A stretch of DNA of 64,000 bases from Mytilus edulis (lineage: Eukaryota; Mollusca; Bivalvia; Mytilida; Mytilidae). A program made the position numbers and the translations under genes. The DNA lies in assembly GCF_963676685.1 (NCBI RefSeq), contig NC_092354.1:21298193-21362192 (forward strand). Reading direction: 5' to 3'. Numbering within the stretch: the first letter of the stretch is position 1; each line of letters opens with the position of its first letter. Under the pieces are notes generated by a model. The model had not been told where the DNA came from, did no database searches, and was given only the letters and a program-made list of their open reading frames with translations. Shown here piece by piece: positions 55,507 to 64,000 of the stretch.

Positions 55507-58500
55507 CTGCAAGAGGAAAGAATATTTGTAGATGACATCAAAGTTTATCTATCATCCAACTACATTATTTAACAAAGTTATCAACACATCTACAAATATA
55601 CATGCATAACAAATGTGTTTTAAAGTGAACGACATCTTAAAACATGTATTCACTAAGAGAGGGTTTAATCCATTCGTTTGATGTGTTTTATCATTTGATT
55701 TTGCAATTTAATTAGGGACTTTCCGTTTTGAATTTTCCTCGGAGTTCAGTATTTTTGTGATTTTACTTTTTAAGATTATACACAAAAATGCACAAAAGTA
55801 TATTGGAGTTTTAAAGCCTTCCATTCGACACATTTATTCAACTGATGACTTTAATTATTTATGGCATTATACATTTAATTGCCATAAAATCTCAATAAAT
55901 TTGAGTTAGTGCATAAAAAAACATACACGTTAAACATTTTTTATATAGAAAATACAGCTGAAAATTTAAAGAGAGCAAGATGGCTATTGATTGAAAGCTT
56001 TGAAAGAGTTAAGATACATGCAGCTAAAACATAGAAACAATACAACATTCAGCTATATTTTCCAAGGGAACACGAATTATGTTAATTTTTTTTTAAGTTG
56101 AAGAGGAATATATACGAGCAGCAGCGTACATTAAAAGAAGGATTTTCTAAAAAAATTATTGGTCAAAATTTGAGTTTACAACGTAAACATTGTCAAAATT
56201 TCTATTTAAAAATGTTCACACTTTTCAGTTTATCAAAGTCGAAATTTCATGTTTTTAAATGTCAAAATTTTGGCGCGAAAAGTATTTGAATGCGAGCTTA
56301 ATTTTGATACGCCATTTAGACGCTTCAGTACCATATATATCAGTAAAGTCACAATCAACAATCATATTTAGACAGTCTTGCATTGTTCATCTCCTTGTTC
56401 AAAAGGAATCAGGGGTAATGTCTCTTCGTTATTTTTGGATTTTTTATGTTTTTGCTTCGACCGATTATGAACGACATGACTACATTTTACTTCTGCTCTT
56501 TGCACTTCAACAGCAGCACTTTGATCTTCTATTGTTTTATATGACCAGCTAGATTTGTACGCATGCCCAAATCTATATGGCGCCCTAGCAAGAAAATGGC
56601 GGAGAGTAAACAGACGATGAGACAACATGCAAATAAATTGTACTAAAAGCATAATTGCACATATCAGCAAAAACAAAAATCCTGAAAAACGAAATTGAAG
56701 TATAAATGAATACTTATATTTAAGCAGAAATACCCTTTATAATTCAAAATTTGCTACATTAAGAATATTGATTGAGAAAATAATGTCCAGTGCATTTATT
56801 TCGTGCATCTTGGGACGAACCTGGAATATATGATTTGCATGGAGTGAAATACTCATTTGGTACTTTATGAAATGATAGTTTTGAATTTCGATTCGAAACT
56901 TAATACCTTAAATTAAAAAGACTAAAACAAAATAAACTGGCAAATAAGAAAGGAATCCCCATTTTTGAATGGATGTCAAATATAGAGGTATATTACACAC
57001 ATTATTTTATTTCTTAATTTTCATCAATAGCATTCTTTGAGCATGTTAAAAACAATTGTGTTTACATTGACTTTAATTGGTGCAAGCCTTGTTTGCTGTT
57101 TGCATATGTACAAGTATTCAATGGTGTACGGTACCAACGTGCGGAATAGGAACTAAATACAATTCCGGAGAACCTGAGCTCCCGGCCAATGAATGTGTTG
57201 TCCATACATGTTCCTTTCTGTCTTAATTTGTCTTATAAAGGAGTAGGTTCAGTAAGACCCCTTTTTGGCCCCAAAATATAGCCGTTTTACAAAATTGTGA
57301 TAATGTAATTATGAAACTATTTATTGGAAAGTAAAATGATTCTACTTCATACATATGGGCTGTTTTTGACAATACAATGCACATATATCGGGTACTAGCA
57401 TCATAAAGTCATGCTAAATTACTGAAATCTTCACAAAATTAGCATTTTAGTAAAATTTTAGACGGTTTCTGTCTAAAATGAAAGTGGCCGCATTCGTGTT
57501 CATTCATAATATTGAAATGCAAGTTGTATTTGACGATAATACATAATATATATAAAGGTTGAGGATGAACACGGATGCGGCCATTTTCATTTTTGACAAA
57601 AACCATCTGAAAAGTGACGATTTTTAGCAAATTTGATAGATTTTTCATATTTAAGCTTGAATCGGAGCGTTTTTGATAACTTAATCAGTTAAAATCTTTC
57701 ACAAAAACTAATTAAATCAATTGAAATAGACACTTAAGTGTTTAAAAAGTGTCTAAAATATTTCGTCAGATGAACTTGAAAATTGAGGCCAAAATCGGCC
57801 CTTACCGGACCTACTCCTTTCGTATGCTCCTCCTTATCTTCTCTCTCTCTTTTGATATGGTTAATTTTAAAAGAATTCTTTAAACTACGAACAATTTATA
57901 TTTTATCTTCAATTTACAACAATTTGTCTGTCTAACATCGGAATCAATACATAATTATGTTTCTGCTAAAACATATTTCATCGTGGTATTTGTTTGAATA
58001 ATAAAATTTAATGAATACTAATTTCGTGACATAAAATATTCATTTTATATTTATCCTCCAATAATCATTTATTTATGAATATACATACCCACTGGATTAC
58101 TTCCAAGAACTAATAAATTTATCTTTGACGCAAGTGTTGAAATCAACACCAGCCAAAGGGAGTTAACCGCTAACAAAATCATCAACCAAGTGTTCCTAAG
58201 TTCTTCTAGTTTTACTGCAATAGAGAAAGATTCCTGTCACGCGGAGATTTCACCACACTAATTTTTTGTATGGGTTAATTATTAAATTTATGTTTTTGGT
58301 TCACATACATTTTTGTACATTACATTAATAGGTTTTATTTTGTTGAGACTTTTGTAACTATTTATGTAAAAAAAAAATCTCTGTGGAAAAATGATGAGTT
58401 ATTTTGCTACCATGAATGTATAATTTTTTTTAATTTTTAATTTTTTAAAGTTATTATATTTACTGGAAGTGAAGTTCATTTTAAAAATGAAGATTTGGTA

Positions 58501-61500
58501 TGATAACCTATCAGACTACTTACTCATCACAAGAGACAAAATGTCACAGACAATAACAACAATATGTCACCGTACGGCATTCAACATTGAGCAAAGCCCA
58601 TACCACATACAGGGGTTAAAAAATCCACTAGCCCGACGCCCGGGACTACAGCATTTAGGCCTCGGGCAACCAAATTTTTAACCCAATATGCCCGACGGAC
58701 TAGTGACAAAAAATTCTTGGCGTTTCTAAAATAGAAACCAATCACTTTTCATCCCCTCATCACTTTTCTATCTTAGTCAATCAGATTCGACTACGTCATC
58801 AGAATGTTAACTTATTCTGTACAAGTTTTAAAATAGAACAAATAACTTTGAATGGATCCCGAACTTTCAATTTCGATGTATCCGTACATCAGTACAGGCT
58901 TTATATGAATAATATGCAACCTGATTGCAACTCCTTCTGAATAATTTATTGCAATATAAATGTGAATCCTTTTTGACAGCAGAAACCTGACTTTTGTCAG
59001 ATATAACTTTTGAAACATGTGCACATGTTATGGACGCCATTTTGTTATTGTTTACATACTGTAAAGAAGCCTCCAGAACCATGATCTAAACATTAACAGT
59101 CTCGGAAAACTTAGATAAAGGCAACAGTAGTATACCGCTGTTCAAAACTCATAAATCCATGGACAAAAAACAAAATCGGGGTAACAAACTAAAACCGATG
59201 GAAACGCATTAAATACAAGAGGAGTACAACTACACAACACTGAAATGTAACACAAACAGAAACGTACCAAGCATCAGACAATATCCCACGAGAATAACAA
59301 AAATAAAATCAAAACCAAATACACGAATTTGGGATAGACAAGTACCGTGACACGTCTTATCGCAATGTTAATTTTCCCCTAAAAAATAAGAGAAAACAAA
59401 CGACGCAACGTTAAAATGTAACACACACACAGAAACGAACAATAATATGACAATGGCCATCTTCCTGACTTGGAACAGGACATTTTTAAAGGAAAAAATG
59501 GTGGGTTGAACCTGGTTTTGTGGCATGCCAAACCTCGCACTTTAATGGCAATGTTAAATATAACATTGAAATGACAACATGATATAACAGGACTACAATA
59601 CAAATTAATAGAACATATTAGACAAAGAAAAACATGACTAATAGATAACAAAACGCATCAGGTTAAACTTGATGCAATAAATTTTCATCAATCATGATAA
59701 TCTTCATTGATTTTCAAATGAATTCGATTTTTAAAGAGATAACAATTTCTAACAAATACAATTTCAGTTCAGTTAAAAGACCGTGCTCAGGTTGTAATCT
59801 ATTTATAGCCCACAATTAGCTAACCTGTGATAAATGTAAATATGAACATTACTGTACTTCGTTTATAAAACAATTATAAAAGACCAAAGCTATTGATGGT
59901 GATATTTATTCACATAAATGTTTGTGGTTAGAATTTTTATAAACTGATAACAAATATGAGCATTACATAATTAAGCAGCTGATTATTCTTTTAAGCAAAC
60001 GCACTAATTTATCTGGTAAAAAAACCCTCCCATCCTTTATATATCCATGTATAGCAGTGGTAAAGAATTGTATCATGTCGGGATTTGGGCAACTCAGTAT
60101 TACAGAATATTCAGTGAATATTCAATTATCAATTAATTGAATATATCTGCTAATGCCAGTAATTCGATAGTTTTTGCCAAGTTTTGGGTATCCAATTTGC
60201 ACAAATCTACTGTACAATGGATAAAAATTATTAACTTTATATAATTCATTGTTATTGCAGCAAACGCTGAATTTGTGAGGCATACTAGGGCTAGCAGGTC
60301 AGTTTTGCTAGGCTAGTAGTTCTTCCAACAGGGCTAGTAAAATTATGCTACCAATTAGCCGTGGGCTAGTGAGCTAATACAAAATTTCTTAACCCCTGCC
60401 GCATAGTCACCCGAAATGACATATATCAAACAATTCAAACGAAATTATTAACTTAAATTTATGTACAAAACAAGAATGCGTCCCAAGTACACGGATGGGG
60501 CATCCGCACTATCATTTTCTATGTTCAGTGAAAATGAGATAAAATCTCTAATTTGGCATTATAATTAGAAAGATTATATCACAGGAAACATGTTTACTAA
60601 GTTTCAAGTTGATTGGAGTTCAACTTCATCAAAAACTACCTTGACCAAAAACTTTAACCTGTAGCGGAACAGACGGACGAATGGAAGGACGGAAAGACAG
60701 ACAGACGAACGAACGGACGGACGTACAGACCAGAAAACATAATGCCAATAAATTGTGCATAAAATGAGCGAAACACAAATATCTTAGCGGGATCCATACC
60801 CTCCCCTAACCTGGGACAGTGGTGTTGCACAAACCAATGCATAAGAAATACATAATACAAACATATCATTATTAAGGGTTGCCTTACTCTTCAATTGTCC
60901 AAGTAAACTAAAAGCTTCCGATGTTGGTTTAAGATGTGTGTCTGTCAGTAGTTTCCAGAATTCATACTCTGTTGAATTTATTTTCTGTATGTCATGTTTA
61001 ATAGCATTGTCCAATCTTTGTTTTATCTCAGCATGCAAGAGCTCCTCTACAATAAAAATAAAAAGTAAATAAATGAACACATAAAGGCAACAGTAGTAAA
61101 CTGCAGTTCGAAATTCATAAATTGAATGAGAAAAAAACAAATCCGGGTTACAAACTAAAACTGAGGGAAACACATCAAATATATAATTTCAAAGCAATAG
61201 AAAACATATTAGAAATAAAATTAACGGTACCAATTTTCTTGCACCAGATGCGCATTTAGACAATACATGTCTCTTCAGTGATGCTCGTGGCCAAAATATT
61301 TGAAATCCAAAGCTTATATAAAAGATGAAGAGCTATAATCCAAAAGGTCCAAAAAGTATAGCCAAATCCTTGAAAGGAATCAGAGCTTTGCATGAAACCT
61401 GACACCTAAATAAACACCACAAAGACAAACCTTCTTTCCTTTCTCATTTCCACATCAAAGAAAACAGCACATGCATTTGCATGCATTTTTGCTTCGGATT

Positions 61501-64000
61501 AAGATAGTTCACTGAGAAAAGCAGGACAATGCCAACACATGTTATATTAATTAATGTTATTTAAAAAAATATATAACTTGACCTGACGATTTTTTTAAAA
61601 TTCTATACTTCTACTGTTTTAATTTACAAACCTTTTGTGGGCGTCCTCAAGTATTTTATTGCCTCTTGTAAACGTCTAACGTGAGCTGAAATGACGATAA
61701 ATACATAAAAAGTAAAATGAAATCTCCTAGGTATGTTTTCAATAGCCCTGTACTTAAATTCTCCTGTCATTTGTTATAAATGCAATGTATGCCCAAAAAA
61801 ATCTTTTTATATAGCAATAACCTTATTGAAATATTGTTGTTAACAAACTGTACAAAATGTACGGATACGTTGTCGAGCTAACCATACCAACTTAACAGAA
61901 AACATATGCAGGTGTCAAACAGAACAAATGAGTCGCAAATGTCAAGTTGCTGACCAAATATGGTATCATTCTTCTCAGTGGAAAGTATAACATAAGTATT
62001 TGTTGGACGGACCAACTAACTGACGGACCGCATGACTGACGGAAAATATAAATTAAAACAAACGAGTAAGGCATAAATGAGCATCCGATATAATAAAGAA
62101 AACAATGTTGTAATAAATATAGCAACATAAACACGTATAAAAATATTACTGAAAAGAAACCAAAAATAACGATATGTATTTCTACACAAAAAATGTATGT
62201 TGACCATACTTTGAATGTACAGCAACCTTTCACACCAATTACCAAATACTACATGTATTTAGAGACATTCACATTCTCACAATGTACCTGCTTTTGTAAT
62301 TCCAAGTTCATTCTCAATATCTTTCTTTTCAAACGTCTTTAACTGTTCCAGATCTTTTGTTTTCTTTATGTGACATTTTGTAAAAGCTGATTTATATTGA
62401 TGTAGACCAATGTCTTTCAACCAGGTATCTACATTGTCCTACAATAGTTCCAATGTGGTATGTTAGGTCTGGTTCATTGATCAACGTCATTGTTACTCAA
62501 ATATTTGATTTTGAAATATTAGATTTCCAAAATTTTCAATTCTTTGAATTGTATATCATTTTCTACACCAGGAAAATATTATCTGAATTGTCATTGGTAA
62601 ACTTTTCAGAACTTTGGATCCTCAATGTTTTTCAGCTTCATACTTTATTTGGTGTTGGTCGATCATGCGTCATTGATGAGTCGTTTGTAGACGAAATGCA
62701 TGTTTGGCGTACAACATGTTAATTCTTGTATTTATTAATAGTTTATTTGTGTGAAACAATTTTATAACGTCGCGAGTATGGAATATTACGCAAGCGCAAA
62801 ATACCTCAGAGCGGATGTATATTATTTTGCTAGGACATAATTGTTGTGTGCAAATTTCACTTAGTTATTCTACAATTAATCTACAAGATGAAAAAGATCT
62901 TTGCCTGAATCAAAGAAGATTTCGTACAACATATGTTGCCAGAGAAGTGTGAACCTGTAAGGAAATGTATATTTTCTTTTGATATTTGGCGGAAATTATT
63001 GATCTTTTTTTCATAAAATCAAAAACACGGTTACCTAGAAAATATTTCGTGTAAAAGATTGTACATCCAACCCATATCATAAAGGAATTCATGAATTTTA
63101 AACAAATAAACAAATATGTCTTTCGTTAAAGGTAATATTAAAAATTAATATATCGAGAAACGCATTATGAGAATTAGACACTGTCAATTTTGGACTTGAT
63201 ATTTCATAATCTATTTTACTTACAGGAACAGCGGCCTCTATAAGAAAATCTGGAAGATCTTTTATTCTATTTTCTAACATAGTTCTCTGTGTTTTCTTTT
63301 TTATTCCTATTCTTTTTAAATCTGTTTCAGTCATACTTGCTATGAAGCTGGTATCATCATAACCATGTTTCTTGAATAATGCTACATATTCAGTCTGAAA
63401 TGGAAAATAAAATTGGTTTACTCTGGCGGCCAGTGATTATATTCCTTTTTTCGGGTCTTCTGATTATCGGGACTGCCTCACACAATTTAGCTCTTATGTT
63501 TGGAAAGTAAGAAGAACATGTTTATCTTTTATTAGGTCAGCAAGCTAGACTACACAGAGACGGAACATCCAATCTTTGGCAGACAGTTGTGAATAATACG
63601 ACATTTGTATGAGCACATTTGGGCGACCATGTGTAAAAGGGGAGTAAAGTTGCACTACAAAAATAAATGTCTTCTATTATATTTGTAGTGTACGTATACA
63701 TTTTTTCGTATTTGCTTTACGAACTATACTGTTGTTCCATGTTATAAACATATACATACGAGTCTGATTGAAAAGGGTCTACATTTGCATTAATTAGTTT
63801 TCCATACCATTTTTTTCATTCATTGTTGGGTTAATTGTTCTCTATTCTTAATATTTCAGCACCAAACTTTATCTTTAAGTTTTATTTATTTATTTCCACA
63901 TTAGTCTGTTAAACTCCATCCAGATCCCCATTAATATAATAAGAATGATAAAATCACCTTTAACCCCGGATCTATTTGTTGGAACCAGTCTTCAACTTTG
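55211..64000 (-). CDS. CHS: Chitin synthase with two SAM domains, 3' half of gene
   Basis: Eight minus-strand exons can be chained by phase from the right edge: 63958-64000, 63224-63394, 62288-62438, 61632-61685, 60888-61046, 58089-58214, then either 56368-56681 or 55211-55506. Together they encode two consecutive SAM domains, a charged helix ending 'ELRN', a membrane helix, and a final membrane helix with the 'ML.HR..TL.HFLA' motif that closes animal chitin synthases. The catalytic domain (UDP-GlcNAc polymerisation into chitin at the plasma membrane) must lie beyond 64000. SAM domains are known from type II animal chitin synthases and probably mediate oligomerisation. Each intron has consensus GT/AG ends and no internal stop appears, so the gene looks functional. 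Confidence 0.8.
55640..55775 (-). repeat. Fragment of the 'aaggcaacagtagt' family
   Basis: 'gatgtgttttatcatttgat', 'ttagggactttccgttttg' and 'agtatttttgtgattttac', matching 2268-2370. Lies between the two terminal exons. Confidence 0.5.
56368..56681 (-). CDS. CHS: Chitin synthase terminal exon, proximal alternative
   Basis: Acceptor 'gtttttcag' at 56682, phase 1, stop at 56368. Reads FLFLLICAIMLLVQFICMLS, HRLFTLRHFLARAPYRFGHA, then 'YKSSWSYKTIEDQSAAVEVQ', a basic 'KQKHKKSKNNEE' and 'LPLIPFEQGDEQCKTV'. 104 residues. It fits the same donor as the distal exon. The tail is more diverged than the membrane core, which suggests selection on the core. No AATAAA stands out just after the stop. Confidence 0.8.
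56685..57235. other. Chitin synthase intron, unannotated
   Basis: AT-rich; nothing recognised. Confidence 0.4.
57238..57820. mobile_element. ~583-bp MITE with 'aaaggagtagg' ends
   Basis: Left end 'aaaggagtaggttcagtaag', right end 'cttaccggacctactccttt', inverted for about 40 bp including 'ggcccc/ggcc'. Inside is a second inverted pair ('gtggccgcattcgtgttcat' and 'gaacacggatgcggccattt'). Non-coding; lies in a chitin synthase intron. Confidence 0.75.
58089..58214 (-). CDS. CHS: Chitin synthase exon: ELRN segment and membrane helix
   Basis: Acceptor 'tctattgcag', donor 'cagtgg|gtatgt', phase 1 on both sides. It encodes (I)KLEELRNTWLMILLAVNS and then LWLVLISTLASKINLLVLGS, followed by NPVG. The 'L-x-E-L-R-N' followed by a helix rich in Leu and 'N-x-L-W' is conserved near the C-terminus of animal chitin synthases. 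Confidence 0.8.
58489..58609 (+). repeat. 'agatgtggtat' repeat, left half
   Basis: 'gaagatttggtatgataacc', 'cttactcatcacaagagaca', 'aacattgagcaaagcccata', interrupted at 'ccacata'. The right half continues at 60399 with 'ccgcatagtcacccgaaatg'. Confidence 0.75.
59112..59275 (+). repeat. 'aaggcaacagtagt' family, 5' half
   Basis: Nearly identical to 49128-49290. Confidence 0.75.
59400..59640 (+). repeat. 'aaggcaacagtagt' family, 3' half
   Basis: 'acacacacagaaacgaacaa', 'ctgacttggaacaggacatt', 'ggtgggttgaacctgg' and 'catgccaaacctcgc'. Confidence 0.75.
60399..60465 (+). repeat. 'agatgtggtat' repeat, right half
   Basis: 'ccgcatagtcacccgaaatg' and 'caattcaaacgaaattatta'; continuation of 58489-58609. 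Confidence 0.7.
60466..60775 (+). repeat. 'agtacacggatg' dispersed repeat
   Basis: 'cccaagtacacggatggggc', 'cactatcattttctatgttc', 'ctaagtttcaagttgattgg', 'ttcatcaaaaactacc', then a GGAC/GACG-rich run. A common bivalve repeat; partner at 53045-53285. Confidence 0.7.
60888..61046 (-). CDS. CHS: Chitin synthase exon: charged helix after SAM domains
   Basis: Acceptor 'tttttattgtag', donor 'ttgaaga|gtaagg', phase 1 on both sides. 53 residues: ELLHAEIKQRLDNAIKHDIQ, then 'STEYEFWKLLTDTHLKP' and 'LGQLK'. The 'E-F-W-x-x-L' segment precedes 'ELRN' in animal chitin synthases, and the high Lys/Glu content suggests a coiled coil. Confidence 0.75.
61083..61185 (+). repeat. 'aaggcaacagtagt' family fragment
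   Basis: 'aaaggcaacagtagtaaact', 'caaatccgggttacaaact' and 'gagggaaacacatcaaatat', within an intron. Confidence 0.7.
61210..61400 (-). repeat. Diverged 'gtcactgatgagtct' relative
   Basis: 'acggtaccaattttcttgca', 'agatgcgcatttagacaata', 'gtctcttcagtgatgctcgt' and 'gccaaatccttgaaaggaat', in the order of that family in reverse. Confidence 0.55.
61632..61685 (-). CDS. CHS: Chitin synthase exon: end of second SAM domain
   Basis: 54-nt exon, acceptor 'gtcatttcag', donor 'aaaag|gtttgt', phase 1. Reads (A)HVRRLQEAIKYLRTPTK, the closing helix of a SAM domain ('G/A-H-x-x-x-I/L..A-I-x-x-L'). Confidence 0.75.
61686..62287. other. Chitin synthase intron
   Basis: No further exon. A short 'actgacggaccgcatgactg' piece near 62018 recalls the 60466 repeat. 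The open frames at 61892-62245 are not supported. Confidence 0.4.
62288..62438 (-). CDS. CHS: Chitin synthase exon: second SAM domain
   Basis: Acceptor 'ctattgtag', donor 'gcag|gtacat', entering in phase 0 and leaving in phase 1. Reads DNVDTWLKDIGLHQYKSAFT, then KCHIKKTKDLEQLKTFEKKD and IENELGITKA. W-L...L..Y...F, 'L-x-x-L', and 'D-I-x-x-E-L-G-I' are the SAM domain landmarks; the domain is completed by 61632-61685. Confidence 0.8.
62590..62740 (+). repeat. 'gtcactgatgagtct' relative
   Basis: 'cattggtaaacttttcagaa', 'ggatcctcaatgtttttcag' and 'gcgtcattgatgagtcgttt' followed by 'gtagacgaaatgcatg'. Confidence 0.6.
62741..63223. other. Chitin synthase intron, unannotated
   Basis: Nothing recognised. 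Confidence 0.4.
63224..63394 (-). CDS. CHS: Chitin synthase exon: first SAM domain
   Basis: Acceptor 'ttccatttcag', donor 'gttcct|gtaagt', phase 0 on both sides, 57 codons. Reads TEYVALFKKHGYDDTSFIAS, then MTETDLKRIGIKKKTQRTML and ENRIKDLPDFL. 'Y-x-x-L-F..H-G-Y-D', 'L-x-x-I-G-I' and 'R-x-x-M-L' are clear SAM landmarks. The first helix is in the exon at 63958. Confidence 0.85.
63395..63957. other. Chitin synthase intron, unannotated
   Basis: Contains 'ctggcggccagtgattatat' and 'tcgggtcttctgattatcgg'; no feature recognised. Confidence 0.4.
63958..64000 (-). CDS. CHS: Chitin synthase exon, cut by the window edge
   Basis: Donor 'aaag|gtgatt' (exon ends at 63958), phase 0. Readable residues KVEDWFQQIDPGLK supply the opening 'V-x-x-W-x-x-x-I' helix of the first SAM domain. 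The acceptor lies beyond the window. Confidence 0.75.

Larger units (their letters stand above)
58610..60398. mobile_element. 1.8-kb hAT-like element inserted in a repeat
   Basis: Starts CAGGGGTTAAAAAATCCACT and ends GAAATTTTGT-type inverse '..aaaatttcttaacccctg'. 'ccactagccc' on the left mirrors 'gggctagtgagc' on the right. Flanks 'ccacata' and 'ccgcata' are one mismatch from a 7-bp duplication, and the surrounding repeat reads straight through once the insert is removed. The C-A-G-G-G-G ends suit hAT. No transposase; the interior has other repeats (59112, 59400). Confidence 0.75.

Noticed and set aside
61892..62245. 117-codon minus ORF in a chitin synthase intron
   Set aside because: Out of register with the phased exons around it; hydrophobic by AT bias.

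Overview
The window looks like nuclear DNA of a bivalve mollusc, most likely a mussel (Mytilus or a close relative). It is AT-rich and gene-poor, with GT/AG introns and AATAAA signals. Several dispersed repeat families recur that I recognise as typical of mussel genomes: the 'agatgtggtat' family, the 'aaggcaacagtagt' family, the 'gtcactgatgagtct' family, a 'gctcacctggccc' element and a tRNA-derived SINE. The species call is inference; no rRNA or mitochondrial marker is present.

Region 1 (1-28 kb) is repeat-rich. Its one gene signal is the last exon of a small secreted cysteine-rich peptide (990-1241, minus strand). The rest is LINE 3' ends, MITEs, satellite-like tandem arrays and a striking pair of inverted arms (7147-7637 and 22098-22555), each holding an array of a 12-bp palindrome.

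Region 2 (28.3-39.75 kb) is a tandem array of a ~928-bp unit that has been used repeatedly as an insertion target. The largest insert (30028-36478) has the A1-ORFs-B1-A2-B2 split direct repeats of Ngaro/PAT-type tyrosine-recombinase retroelements. On the minus strand it encodes an intact SGNH hydrolase and a damaged Gag-like protein, but no reverse transcriptase or recombinase that I can see. The uninterrupted sister units act as empty-site controls for this insert, for a LINE and for a MITE.

Region 3 (40-64 kb) holds the conventional genes. A plus-strand pair of exons (40181-41964) encodes the N-terminal membrane region of a chitin-synthase-like protein whose catalytic part is not in the window. 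A minus-strand gene (42662-50535) joins two exons into a type II membrane protein with an extracellular SUEL/Gal-lectin domain. Its intron contains a ~5.1-kb transposon with ~300-bp terminal inverted repeats and a matching 6-bp flank. From 55211 to the right edge, the minus strand carries the 3' half of a second chitin synthase: two SAM domains, the 'ELRN' segment, the last membrane helices and two alternative terminal exons that fit the same splice phase. Introns are full of further repeats, including a 1.8-kb hAT-like element inserted into an older repeat.

The two chitin synthase pieces converge, which suggests an old inverted duplication of which one copy is now partial. Everything here comes from reading the sequence: splice sites were judged by eye and phase, domains by motif, and no search was run.
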